This document shows positions 38,801 to 50,815 of a stretch of DNA of 64,000 bases, one piece after another. The stretch comes from Anarhynchus alexandrinus (lineage: Eukaryota > Chordata > Aves > Charadriiformes > Charadriidae): contig VUYV01000509.1 in the NCBI GenBank assembly GCA_008711295.1, positions 202,733 through 266,732 of the forward strand, given 5' to 3'. Made by a program: the position numbers and the translations under genes. Under the pieces are notes generated by a model that saw nothing but the letters and a program-made list of their open reading frames with translations, was not told the DNA's origin and made no database searches. Positions within the stretch are counted from its first letter, which is position 1. Every line of letters begins with the position of its first letter.

Positions 38801-41714
38801 AACAGATTTAAAGTAAAGAGAAAGTATCTGTCAGAAAGTGAGATTTACAATTACAATTACAAATGTCAATAATGCCATCAGCCTTAGGATAAGAGATGCA
38901 AGGTCTTGTCGGAGACCAAAACATACACAATGTGAGCAGTCTTTGATGCAACTTCAGTAAAATGCAGTTAACTTTCAGGAAGAACTGCACAGAGCAGGTA
39001 AAAGGAAATTAATGCCATCAACTGAAGTGATTAAATACTTCAAAAGCAGCATAGACATTTTTAAAAAGCAATCAGGGAAAGGCTCAGGGAAAATATTTCA
39101 AAAAGAATCCCTGCTAATTTTTTCCTTCCCAAAGTCTGGAAGGCCAAGCACCCCAGTAAAGTAGAAATTATCAATAAGCAATAATAATAATAGTAATAAG
39201 GAACCCTGTGAAATGTTTAAAACCTGTCCAAACAAACAAAGTAGGAAAGAACATGTACATGGCAAATAGGTTACAAAAACACAATTAAAATTTGGAGGGA
39301 GAAAAATTCAGGAAAACCTTCCCCATGGCACAGAAATTACCTGATGATATTTTTTCAAGCTTAAGAGTCAGGAATCCTGCTTTAGGTTCTGTAGGGCCAA
39401 TTGATTATGCTTTTTTAAAGAAAACGTTCAAAGAAAGCAAAAAATGTGGCAAAAACAAACCCCCAAAAAACAAAGAAACTCTTGGCCTGTATTGTGGAGA
39501 ACTTTAGGGAGGGTCCTACAGCAGAACTTTCCTTAATGAGGGAGGCAGCAGGAGTCCTGTCTCAAATTCAAGCATTAGTTGATGAGATTTTAATATGATG
39601 TAGGGAGAAGAGCTAACATGGACTAACAAGGGCAGTCGTGGCTTATCAATGTGCTCGAACTCTTGTTTATAGGCAAGACTGATCTGATTTACATAATATT
39701 TTTTGATGTTTTAAAATGTTTACAAGGAACTCTCAGAATGCCCCAAATAGAAGAAAAATCCTAAAAAAAGGTCCTTTTCTGTATTACTGTCTAGTTAAGA
39801 ATGAGAAATTAAGAAGAGAAATAAATTGTTCACTTTCACAAAAGACAAAGGTAACCATTTATGTCCTAAAAGGAACTTTGCTACAGCCTGTTGTGTTTTA
39901 CATACTCATAAATGATCTTTAAAAATGGGTACAGGGGACGGTGCAAAAATCTACTGATACTGAATTCTTTAGGACCATAAAAACAAAAGCAGACTGAGAA
40001 GAGTTGAGAAATACTAAGTGACTAGGCAATAAAACAGCAGATATTCATTCATTCTTTATTGAAAAATGCAGAGATGCATATCAAGAAAAACAATCATACA
40101 CTGATTAACTCTGAAGTAGCTGTGGGCCAGCTGGAAAAAAAAAAGTCTAAAAACACTTGTATTGTAGGGACAGTATAGGACATTTCTGGTTAGCAATTGT
40201 AGCGTACATCAATTCATCAGGCGGCAGGGCCAAAATAAACAAGAGCAGGAACCCTTCACATGTTATTTAATAAAATTGTCAAACACATGGTTACAGGATG
40301 TTGTACAACCCCAAAACTTACATCCACACAAAAGAATCAGATAAATTCCTGAAACTCCTTGGAGGATTAGTAGACACTAATATGCAAATCTTGAGATGGA
40401 AAATCACTAATTACCTGATTGCTGAAAGCTGGGAGGTAAAACCAGAGGTAGTATCAGTGTATAATTGCCCCTTCCTTATTTTCTTCCCTCCATATCTGCT
40501 TTTGGCCACTAAGTGAGAGAGCACACCAACAGGGTAGGCAGATGTACTATTTGCCCTTGTATACAGCCTGATGTATAGCAAAAGTACATTACCACTGATA
40601 GATATTGACCAGTTGACTGACAATGCAGCCCTGAATGAGGAATATCACCAGCTCAGACCAGAAAAGAGCTCTGTCCAAAAGAGACTTTTTTCCCAACTTT
40701 TAACTAAATCCTATCCAAGTTGATGACAGTGAATTTGTGAAGTAGTTTGCTGACCATTTTACAGAGGAATGGTAAGGCTTGGAGCATGTGAAAACCTGAG
40801 TTCTAGAAATGCTTACATCACAGATTCAGAGGGCATTTTTGGTGATTTGCACATCCAAACAGAAAGCCAACAGACTTGCCACAGAAACTGTGATAGCCTT
40901 TACTCACAGCCACCAGACCACCACACAGTACAGCAGCATCTTGGCATTTTAAAAGATTTTACTATCTTCTTCCATACTCTGTCTGCCTACCCATTCCTCT
41001 TCTGTTGCTATTCTTAAAGAGGATGAAATTCTCTTGCAGCTCGAAACACCTACTTTTGCAGCCTACAGCCCCAAAGGCTTTTTCTTGTGCATAATCTCTT
41101 TTGGTCTGTCAGTTCCTCCTCACATAGCTTTCGGCTTGGGATGGCAGCTAGGAATTGGTGGCAAAGAAAAGTACACAATACTAGAAAACCAAGTCAGATG
41201 GGGCACTGAAGAAGACATATCAGGCAATGATACATTTATCATATCCATTTATCATATCCAACACATTTAATCTGTGTCTGGGGAGCTGACATGATCACTG
41301 CTTTAGTGGTGTACAAGAAACCAATTGTGCTGCGTGAACCAGAGCTGTAGCTTTCCATCCTCATTCATCTTTGACTTGCTAAGCTGGCCAAGAAAAGAAT
41401 GACGACATAGAGCAAAAAAAGAAGCGGTTTTCTGAAGACTTTACACAGAGTTTTCAAAAGTGTTTTTTGTTTTCATTTTGCTAGTTTGTTTTATTTCAAA
41501 TTTGGAGCTTTGTATGGTCCATTTTGTTGCTTTTCAAGAATTAGCAGAAATCTTTCCAGCCCACAACTTATTGTTATCACACCTAGCAAGGATGAGAACA
41601 GAGCATCTTTTTCTGCTTGCAGGGAACTTGACCTCTAAGCCCATCCAAGCAGCCAGGGTTCTCTATCTCTTGGTTGTCTTACTAAAGAATAAAATTAAGC
41701 AACTATAGTATGGC
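32831..41714. other. large gene-poor stretch
   Basis: Nearly 9 kb, mostly AT-rich, with no exon I can support. A short AAT-type microsatellite lies at about 39178-39202. 40700-40800 resembles a worn MIR-type SINE. Isolated open frames are short and have no splice partners. Confidence 0.4.
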
Positions 41715-41903
41715 AGGGCAAACATTGATGCTGATTTATTGCAATCCAGATTCTAACAATAACATAAAGAGGATTCAAAGCAAATTTTACAGAAGGATTC
41801 CTACCCTACAAAACAAATTCTGTACTTTAGGAATCAAATGTTCTTGTAGTGAAGCTGAAATTGCCAGCTGATGACCAGGTTTCTTCACTCTGTGCATCTC
41901 TTT
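41715..41903 (-). terminator. 3'UTR exon (exon 10) and poly(A) signal of the unnamed micro-exon gene
   Basis: Acceptor with a strong pyrimidine tract (CTTTTCTTCTTTTTCCATATAG) before 41903. The first two bases AA complete the stop codon TAA begun by the final T of exon 9. AATAAA lies at 41740-41735, so cleavage is expected near 41715. If the next AG were used instead, the codon would be TAG, still a stop. Confidence 0.72.
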
Positions 41904-44900
41904 CTATATGGAAAAAGAAGAAAAGAGTTAGGTATCAAATCATGCAGTCCTGAAGTAGCTCTCAACTGTCCCAGCATGACATAATGCTAAGAGACTGATC
42001 CATCTGTTGGGAGACACTATGGGTATCTGCTAATTCCCTTTGCCTTACTATGTCATAACAAATGTTCTTTTTAAAAAAAAAGTGCAGATAAAATGCATAG
42101 ATACCTTAGTTTGGATGCCTACAAAGTGTTCACTTACAAGGCTGATCTTTTCCTCCGGCGTTTTCCTCACCATAGATGGATCCCTCTGTAACAAGACATC
42201 AGAAGGGTCACAATGCTGGACGTTATCCCCCTATGCATGCCCAGTGAAGATAACAATACAGCCCCATGCCTTCATCTGCCACGCAGGACACAGTGATGCC
42301 TAATGGGGTTTGTACAGATCTGGGCAGTCACAAGAGAACACTAAAGGGGAAGCGCAAAAATAGGATGCTCTGGAAGAGCCCAGGCTGCCTTTTTTTTCAA
42401 TCAGGCAACAGAGCACTGTGTCCAGATCATGAAGATCTGGGACCTGCAAGTTGATCAAGACCCTGAAGCATACAGATTAGGTAACATCTGTATAAGAAGA
42501 AGAGCAAGATTTTTACTGTAAAGGAGCAGGAAAAAAAATGGAACAGAAAGGAAAACTCACGTGGACCCCCAATCACAAGTCCTTCATTCAAACTGATGCT
42601 GTGCTCAACTGCTGACATAAGAAAAAGATATTTAAAAAAAAAAAAAAACAGACAAGCAAAAAACCCAAACCAGTAAAGCCTTTTATATCAGTAAAGCCTT
42701 TTATATTTTGTCTTTATAACCAAGTGCTCTACAATTCGTTTGGTCTTTTTCCTTCCCATACTTGAAGTACCCAAAAGAAGGTTATCCAGAAGCCAGGTAG
42801 CATTGGTAACTGGCACACAGCATGGACCACCTGGCATTGGTATGCACGACCTGACACCTCTCAAAATACACTCTTTTTGTAGGAAAGAAGGAAGATGCAG
42901 ATACAATGTCCTATAATGGTAAAATCAGGAATGCTGAGATTGCTGTGCATTGGGTGCATCCCTTGCAATGGTTTCCCTTGTCCTGAATTTAGATCAGAAT
43001 CCTAGCACAGCCAGGAGGCCTCCATATGCGATATTAAGACAACTGCCTGTTATTTATATTACCAGAATACCTGGGTATGCTTATTATGAACCATAGGCCT
43101 ATTTTATTAGGCACTATTGTACAATATCACAGCAAAAATACCTATCCTTGCCATGTTTTCCTTAGAAAAGAGTTACAGACCTCGTGAATATCTTTATTAA
43201 GTTATCGAGGCAAAATCTACTGTTTGATGCTCCCTCAGTGTAAAGAAATTTCTCTGCATTTAAAAAAATCCCCACAATCACAAGCCCCCCTCTTCAGCAT
43301 TTTCATGCTTATGGTTCTTTAAAGTGTGCCTGAAAAATAAATTTTTCACATAGTGTAATGAAGACACAAATGTCACCATTTACAAGCTAAATAAAAATAA
43401 AGAGGAAACTTCTTACATGTTCTCTTCTGCACATAATGCTCAGTGGAGATGATGCTGGGCTCACCTACAGAAAAAGAAAAAATCAGTACTCTATGGAAAT
43501 ATATGTTTCACATCCTTTTCAGCAAAACTCTTTGTAAATTGCCACTGCAGGGTACTGTAGGGCGGGCTGGCTGTGCTAAGCTGAGAAAGCAGAAGTAACA
43601 ACCTAGCTGAATTTCCTGCACCCCCTCCCAGCAATATCAGTAACTGGTAAGTTTTTCATGTAAAGCTTGACGTTTTTCACATACATAAAATGGACGGTGC
43701 TATTTTTGCCTTCTTAAGTGCCCACAGATACTTTTTCCCTTTGTTTATGTTTCATATACATAACTTGTACCTGCTGAAGGCTTGAAGAATTTACAACAAG
43801 AATAAAAATTAATAAAATGCTGGCAATACAACAGACAAAAGATGAAAAATGTGCCAAATGAGAAGGCTATTTGGATACTGTTAAACATGGGTTTGGGGTT
43901 CTGCTTACATGTATTTAATTTCCATAGTATATTTACAGCTGGAGAAAGGAAATGGATAAAAACGTAGGTATTTCTCCTATTTCCAGCATAATATAGCATA
44001 CTAAAAATACCTACCTCCTCCCTGAGACCTCCAGGAAATTTTCTGACTAAACTAGGAGACCAGATGTAAAATTTGTAGTATTTTTAGGATGATGAAAAAT
44101 GCCAGAAACAATAAAAACCCTCAGTCCTTCTGCCTCTCATTATACTTCACAAAAGAATAGGCTAAGAAGCCAATATCCAGTCAACAACCATAAAATTTTC
44201 CTTCTTCTCTCTACAGGCCATCACACACTGTAGGAATCCAAGGTGTGTGTGAGAGAGGGTAACTGTGAGGCTGTGGGCTGGAGACATTTGCAGGGCAGAA
44301 GAAACAGAGCTCCTTGGACATACCAGTCATGTAGTCTTCCTCTGCGATGGAGTCATATTCAACTATTTTAAAAAATATATTAAAAATAATATTGGCATAT
44401 TATAAAAGGCAAAGTTTTCTAAAGGCTTTAGAAGAAACAGCCCATGAGAAATGCACCCAGGTTCAAGTTTCATTCTGTGGAAGAACCACTCAAGCCAGAT
44501 GTAGAGAGAAAGAGGAAGACAACGGGATCCTGATCCACTCACCTCTTCTGCCCATCACCCCAACCCCTCTTGAAATCCATACTACCAAGGAAAGAGTATT
44601 AAATATTTTACTTGCTACCAAGCAGACTGAAAAGTAATATTGCTGATGGGAGATAAAACCCTCAGATTTCTCAACACATTTGGCCCAGTGCACAAGTGTT
44701 GCCTGATGAGACAGGGAAGCTGCGCTCCAGTCAGTCTCATCCAGGCATACATCCCACCAGAAGGCACTCGCTTCCCACAGCACAATAAAGAAGCTGCGAG
44801 CACACTGACCAACTGTGAATGTTTTGGATTTCCCCTGGACTTGGGGATCTAGGACATGAAAGAAGTTCAGGGTTTGTCCTACCCAAGGACAAATGCAAGA

Positions 44901-47900
44901 GAAAGAGCAGGAGAGCCATAGTGAAGGGCCAGATGAGCAAGATTAGTGCAGACTGCATGAAAACGCAGATAAACATGAATTCTACAGAGCAGAAGAGCAA
45001 CCACTGAAGCATCAAAGTCATGGAAAAACTGAATTCAGAGCTATTTTTGTTGGTATAGCAACTTGCCAAGTTTAATAATAATAAGTCTGACCTATTTCAT
45101 GTGGAATATCATGTCTTCTTGGGGTGTTTTTTTTAATCAAATGTTGAAAAGAAAGAAGATAACCAGTGGCAGAGGATGCTGCAGTAGGGAGGTGTGGAGG
45201 GAAGACACAGCTGCCATGACAAAGGGAGTGTAAATCAAGAGTGGCAGTACTATTAAAGGAAGACTATTTAACAGGAATAAGGTCTTCAAAATTAAGCACA
45301 GAGGACTCTGGTGGTGAAGACAGAAAGCAATCTGAAGAGCATTAATCGTTGACTTGGGCTGAAGCTGTCTTTCCCACAGTTTTCTGGTATGAAAACACAG
45401 CTTGGAGTCCCAAAGCAAAATCCACACACCTTTAACAGGCTGTGTCTTAGTCTCTCTGTGGCCCCTGCAACTTCCCAGTGGGAGCTATGCCCTTTCATGC
45501 AGGTATTGGAAGGATATATACCACAGTAACAAGTGTTAGATACTTTAAAAGTCGCAGAAAGTACAAGACTAACTTACTGTATTCACTCCTCCTGCCTCTG
45601 CTTCCACTGGTGGTCACTTCACCTGCAGCAATGAATAAAACAGACAACATTTAGGCCAGCCATGCTCTACTAGCTGGTCTCCAACACCTACAAACCCTTA
45701 GCTACATGTGGCCAGCTGCTGTGGCTACGTGCCCATGGAGCAAGGTCAAAACACCTGGGCTACTGGGAAAATATGACATCTAAGAGATGCTCCATCTAAG
45801 AGATGCTCTGCTGCATTGCTGGTTTGTGCAAGTTGTTACCTCTCAAATAAGCTTTGGCTCCTTGTTCTATACCAGAAAATGTTCAGCTTTCAGTTGTGAT
45901 GACCGAATTATGTGAGACGCTATGCTGTGAGCCCAGGCCAGAGAACTGATCCAAATGTGGGGGGAAAACAAAAAGGAAAGCTGGGGCTGAAGCTGTTGCT
46001 CCAATAATCAATCAAGAGCTCTGAAGAATCAGTCACAGACCATGGCTAATAAGTAGCCCTTTTCTGACAACTGAGGGGTCTCGTGCAGAATACCAAAAGA
46101 CAAAATATAACATGAAAGAAATATTTAAGTTGCAGGATATTCAGTGAGCTTATCTCCATTTGGGTCAAAGTTGAGTTCAGCTAGACAAAAAGAAAACATT
46201 ACAAACACATATTGCTAGGAATAACTGTTGATTACTGCTGTTCTTTTACATCGGATACTTTTTTTCTTAAAAAATGCTTTAAAACTATCTGCTAAGGAGG
46301 CATTTCAGACTTCTCAGACTAACCTGCAATCACACCAAAAGCCAGAAGGGAACACTACCGCAGGGTGGAACTGAAGCGTGTCAGCACAGCAACATGAAGT
46401 ATTAAAAAAAACCCCAAACAAACAAACATACAACAAAAAAAAACCCCCAAAACCAAAATTGCCCTGGGACATACTGAAATGTATAAATAAAGCTGTGGGG
46501 GGAGCCCTGGGTTGGGCTAGAAGGAGGGCTTCAGAGCAGGCTTGCAAAGGCCTGGCAGAGCTATGTGGAAACAAAATTAAAATAGAAATTATGTCTTATT
46601 TTAGGACTACAGGACTTAATGATGCATATATTCTTCACTCTTTTAATACTACACTTTAAAACTGAACTAATAAAGTCAGTTAAAGCTTTAGTGTAATTTT
46701 GCTTAGACCGTTAGCAAACAGAAAAATAGGCTTACACTTCTTGAAAAAACTCAGTCAATTGTTTTTTTACTTCTAACTATTTATCAGGTAGAGAAAACAG
46801 ATATCAAGGTTAAGAAGGGTTTTGAAGAAAAGAAGGATGACACTAAATTACCTGTTGCCTGTCCAGCTGAGTCTTCGTTGTGAAAGGTGATATTTAGGAA
46901 AGCTAATAAAAGCAGCCAAATCAGTCACAGTTTTTCTAGGCTTTTGCACTTGCCAATCTTAGTCAAAGAGCAAAGTATGAAAGAGACCCAGACTTCACAA
47001 AAAGACTTCTCTGTATTGTTCTAAAGATTATTTTTAAATGCTTGCAAATATTTTTTTATATTTCCTTATACTTTATTTTTTCCTGACAATTTCTCTAATG
47101 TCACCATTGACAATGAACCTAATAGAGACACAGCTATAGGAAGCTCCTCTTTCTTTTCCTGTGTAGATTTAGAGAAAATCCTTGATAAAAATTGCTTATT
47201 TCCAAAAAATTACCGATGTCCAGGTGGACAGCTGAACCATAACAATGTCATTCATCTTTAAAAGAACAAATTTTCTGACAGTATGGAAGATGCAGAGTAC
47301 AGCTAGATTAAACCAAAGGAAAAAGTAATATAATTACCAAACCACCAGAGGGTAATGGAAAATTTTCTTAGAAAAAAATTAGAAGCAGTATTACCAGAGA
47401 AATGCATATTGCTATTAATTAATATGTAACATGTTAGGAATTGAACTACTGCATTTTTTAGAGAAGAATTAGGACTGCTCAGATATGGATCTACTTTTTT
47501 TCTGTACTTATTTCTACAGAAGAGCTGAAATGTGGGATAAACAAAAGTAGCTTTCATTAGAAACCTATAATACATGATGGAAAACTGGAAAAAAAAAAAG
47601 TCTTTTATTCAGAAGTCTTTTTTTTTTCTTTAGTATCACTAACACTGGGATATTTTAGCCGTATTAGCACACTTCCATGGGATCCCACGTTTCTAGGAAA
47701 TTAAATAATGTTGTAATTTAGGTGGAAACTCACCAAATGTCTTTGTTATTCCTTCCTCAGTAAAAGATTGGGTGAAACCTGGTGAAACAAAGAAAGACTC
47801 AAAACCAGTTGGAAACATTAAAAAAAAAAATTACTAAATTTATCTTAATTACATCTATCAGAGGTTTCATACTCATCATGTGTGGCAAGTACTAAATGAG

Positions 47901-50387
47901 ATTAAACAAATGGAAATTTTGCCTATGAACATATTTCTAAAGAGTGAGTTTCTAGTGACAGTATTCCTCTGGGAAGGGGTGTGATTTACATTACTCGAGT
48001 CTCTTGATCTATATACTAAATGACAGTATACATTGTATGAATCAATCCTGCAAGGACCACAGCAGTGTCAAACCATGCGTAACCGAATCTCTTACATATC
48101 CAGTTTCTGGAATATTGTGTTGCTTCTCTTGGGCATTTTTAAAGACTTAACTGCACTGGATACTAATCTGACCTAATTTAACACCTAATCCAAAGTAAAA
48201 CAAGACTCAGCACACGTCTAGGATGTTACTTCCACCGTGTAAGAAGAAATCCAGACAGTTGCCTACAACACTCGTGAGACGCAGTTGAGACCTGGAGCCA
48301 ATTTCAATGTCAAACAAAAGGTAGTGAAGCCCAACCAAGATCTAGAAAGGAAAAGAAGACAAGAAACTCCTTGGATGGGTCTAGGCATAAAGAACAGGGG
48401 TTACTGCAGAACCAAGATTTCTGTGCATCGGTGCCCATCCTGCCCAGCCACCTTCTGTTAGAAGTTGTTCATGAATGCTCACATAGTACTGTGAAAACAT
48501 CAAGACCTACATTTAAAAGAAAAATGGTTGTTGGTTTCAGATACCCTGTTTGGAGCTCAGACTGAGATAATTAAAACAGGAGACCACTTTTCACTTGCCA
48601 CATTTAACATACAGACTGTAATGTACTTGGAATATTTCCATAAGAAAAGTTCCATATACTAAAAAAGTAAAACTATATTTTATGAATTTATATGTGACTA
48701 CACAACATTATTTTCATTTTCCTTAGCAAGCCGGTTCTTTCTCTGCAGTGAAAGTTTTATCTGCTGATTTCAGTAATTAGTATTTGTTTCAACTCCTGTT
48801 GGCTTTACAGAGCAGATGGCCATTGGTTAGAGCTCTGGTGTAGAATCTGGGAGCCGTGTTCCAGTGCCTGTTTCGTCACTGAATTCCCATCTGATTTTTG
48901 GCAGGATACACAGCCTTTGCGTGTGCCAGTATCCATGTGCAAAATAAGTGTTGATAAAAATATTAAAAACTGTATGACAGTAATGGAGGGCATACGAATA
49001 GCCTGGATTACAAGCGAGCAGGGCTCAGAGAGGGAGCTGCACCCCATTTTTTTGAAGAACATTTTCCTTCTGTTAAGAATCAGTTCTGTCAATAATATCC
49101 ATTCAAACTCATTTAAATATATGCCTCTAGGGGCTGACATATTCCAGAAAGCATCCTAGTTATCAGTTGTCCCCATTTTTAGGGTTAAGTTTCATAGTAG
49201 GAAGTTTACACTGCTTAAAAGGGGGTTTTAAGCAGTGTCATGTGAGCCAGCATGCAATGCCATACATAAACGACCACTCTGCATGGCTCCTTAGGGGCTC
49301 CTGGTTTGGATGTCCATTCCTTCTGTAGATTGTTAGAGGTTACAGGGAAAATAACACTCACCAGTAGCTTCTGTGGTTGTGCCCTCCAGGTAGGAAGCTG
49401 TGATATCTGGGGACGATAATTATGAGAAATAATTAAATATTTCCTGTACACTTAGAGGACATGAGATACTTTCTGGAAGTTTTAGTCTCCACAGCAAACA
49501 GCATGTATCTGAGTAACTCTCAGCACTCTCCACCATCTTGAAAGACCTTCAGCTGTGGGTCCCTAAAAGCTGTTTTGATCTCTTAGAAGTCACAGGCATA
49601 CACAGTGATGAGACCACCTGAATTTTCCATCATTGCTTCCCAACAGCATCTTGGGTCTCCGCACTGCACTTGCGTTATCATAGAACCATAGAATGGGTTG
49701 GGTTGGAAGGGATCTTTAAATACCACCTAGTCCAACCTCCCTGCAACAAGCAGGGACATCTTCAACTAGACCAGGTTGCTCAGAACCCCGTCCAATCTGA
49801 CCTAGATCAGAGCTGCTTTCAGCACACGGTATGTGCGCTAGAACAAAAAAAAAAAAAAAAAAAACCCCAAACCCCCCGAAAAAAAAAAAAAAAATCCTGT
49901 GGAGATTTCATCTTAAAAAGAACACAGGATTCAGCTTTTGCAACATTTACCTCAACTTGGGGGGGGTGATGGGGATGGAGCACAGCAGGCCACAACCTGC
50001 AAGCAAACCCACGAGGATGAGGATGAGGATGGCAGGGAAGGGCCCCTAGCAAAAACATGGTCTAAGGCTGTGAGACACCCCCCCACACACACCCCCCAAA
50101 TATGAATGTCTGAGGAAATATGCTGTACCCAAACAAAACCCATCGTGCTGGACGGCCAGCACGCCCTTGCTTCGCTGCTGGCACCCACACCGGTGAGGCT
50201 GCTGGGCACACAGCAGCCTGCTGCCCACCCAAATGGCGGCCTGCCCCTTAGGGTCCCCCACAGAGCGGTCGTGCCACCTCAGCCCACCCCGCAGGCACGG
50301 TGCCCGGTTACCTGGTGCCGCGGTGGGGAAGGCCAGCAGCGGGGCCAGCAGCCAGGCCAGGAGGAGCAGCAGGCCTTCCCTCGGCAT
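41902..50387 (-). CDS. unrecognised secreted precursor made of nine coding exons, eight of them micro-exons
   Basis: Exons at 50387-50312, 49406-49362, 47778-47734, 46902-46852, 45622-45578, 44362-44324, 43464-43417, 42611-42561 and 42185-42138, with the stop split into 41903-41902. Every junction is phase 1, and the internal exons are 45, 45, 51, 45, 39, 48, 51 and 48 bases. They join without a stop to give 149 residues: a signal peptide (1 to about 23, MPREG then LLLLLAWLLAPLLAF), no cysteine at all, an N-glycosylation site (N59-I-T), an RGRR furin-type site (81-84), an acidic stretch with Tyr 87, 90, 98 and 111, and a KR pair (114-115). No known domain or transmembrane segment. I do not recognise the family. 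It could be a prohormone-like or mucin-like secreted protein. Skipped extra exons cannot be ruled out. Confidence 0.7.
42138..42185 (-). CDS. micro-exon gene, exon 9
   Basis: 48 bases, phase 1 at both ends. Acceptor TTACAG, donor CCTT/GTAAGTG. Encodes residues 134-149 (QGSIYGEENAGGKDQP). Last coding exon; its final T is the first base of the stop. Confidence 0.68.
42561..42611 (-). CDS. micro-exon gene, exon 8
   Basis: 51 bases, phase 1/1. Acceptor TTATGTCAG, donor CCAC/GTGAGT. Encodes residues 117-133 (SVEHSISLNEGLVIGGP), directly after the KR pair. Confidence 0.7.
43417..43464 (-). CDS. micro-exon gene, exon 7
   Basis: 48 bases, phase 1/1. Acceptor TTTTCTGTAG, donor ACAT/GTAAGA. Encodes residues 101-116 (GEPSIISTEHYVQKRT), including the possible KR processing pair. 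Confidence 0.7.
44324..44362 (-). CDS. micro-exon gene, exon 6
   Basis: 39 bases, phase 1/1, the shortest. Acceptor TTTAAAATAG is weak in pyrimidines; donor ACTG/GTATGT. Encodes IEYDSIAEEDYMT, with two tyrosines next to acidic residues, the usual context for tyrosine sulfation. Confidence 0.66.
45578..45622 (-). CDS. micro-exon gene, exon 5
   Basis: 45 bases, phase 1/1. Acceptor TTGCTGCAG, donor TACA/GTAAGT. Encodes GEVTTSGSRGRRSEY; R-G-R-R fits the furin pattern R-X-K/R-R. Confidence 0.7.
46852..46902 (-). CDS. micro-exon gene, exon 4
   Basis: 51 bases, phase 1/1. Acceptor TTTTATTAG, donor ACAG/GTAATT. Encodes AFLNITFHNEDSAGQAT with the only N-glycosylation sequon. Confidence 0.68.
47734..47778 (-). 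CDS. micro-exon gene, exon 3
   Basis: 45 bases, phase 1/1. Acceptor TTTCACCAG, donor TTTG/GTGAGT. Encodes GFTQSFTEEGITKTF. Confidence 0.7.
48826..48965 (+). repeat. worn MIR-type SINE
   Basis: GGTTAGAGCTCTGG, TCTGGGAGCCGTGTTCCAGT and a tail with CATGTGCAAAATAAG follow the order of the MIR core and 3' part, with much divergence. It lies in intron 2 of the micro-exon gene. Confidence 0.4.
49362..49406 (-). CDS. micro-exon gene, exon 2
   Basis: 45 bases, phase 1/1. Acceptor CCCCAG, donor ACTG/GTGAGT. Encodes DITASYLEGTTTEAT, a short threonine-rich stretch just after the signal peptide that could carry O-glycans. Confidence 0.7.
49678..49806 (-). mobile_element. CR1 LINE 3' fragment in intron 1 of the micro-exon gene
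   Basis: Starts CATAGAACCATAGAATGGG, then GGTTGGAAGGGATCTTTAAA and CACCTAGTCCAACCTCCCTG. About 130 bases, minus orientation. Confidence 0.88.
49841..49893. repeat. A-rich tract
   Basis: Two poly-A runs separated by CCCCAAACCCCCCG. Runs of this kind are slippage-prone, so the length is unlikely to be exact. Confidence 0.9.
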
Positions 50388-50625
50388 GGTCCGCGGTCCG
50401 CCCGCTGCGGGGAGCCCGGCGGGGCAGCGCGGCCGGCCGCTACTTGAGGGGCGGCCGGGGGCGGGGGGAGGGACAGTCTGAGGACACGGGGGCCACCCAG
50501 AAACACATTCCCGCATTTTTGAGGCGGTGNNNNNGCCCGGGGCGGCTGAGGGGAGCTGCTCTCAGCTTGGCCTCGGCTTTGGGGTTTCCAGCTCCTGCTG
50601 CAGGCCCAGAGAAGGGCCAGCTTCC
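50140..50625 (-). promoter_or_regulatory. CpG island promoter of the micro-exon gene
   Basis: GC- and CpG-rich island around the signal-peptide exon. It contains GGGGCGGGGGG-like Sp1-type G-boxes near 50450-50470 and a GCGGCCGGCCGC palindrome. It lacks an obvious TATA box and is interrupted by five N at 50530-50534. The first ATG (50387) follows GCGGACC, a fair start context. Confidence 0.6.
50312..50387 (-). CDS. micro-exon gene, exon 1 (signal peptide)
   Basis: 76 coding bases from ATG to donor CCAG/GTAACC. Encodes MPREG followed by an uninterrupted leucine/alanine/tryptophan core and FPTAAP, with likely cleavage after FPTA. The positive N-region, hydrophobic core and small-residue C-region are those of a classical signal peptide. 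Confidence 0.75.
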
Positions 50626-50815
50626 CTGAAAGCACGGCTAGCCTTTTTTTTTTGGTTGGTTGTGTTGTTTTGGTTGGGGTTTTTTTTTGCGTGCTGTAAG
50701 CTCATGTTAACAGAATTGAATACGTCACCTTATAGCCCCATGTCGGGAGGATATGTGAAAATTACTGGACGGTTCTTTATTTTTAGTAATTTTTTTTTTG
50801 CATATTATTATATGT

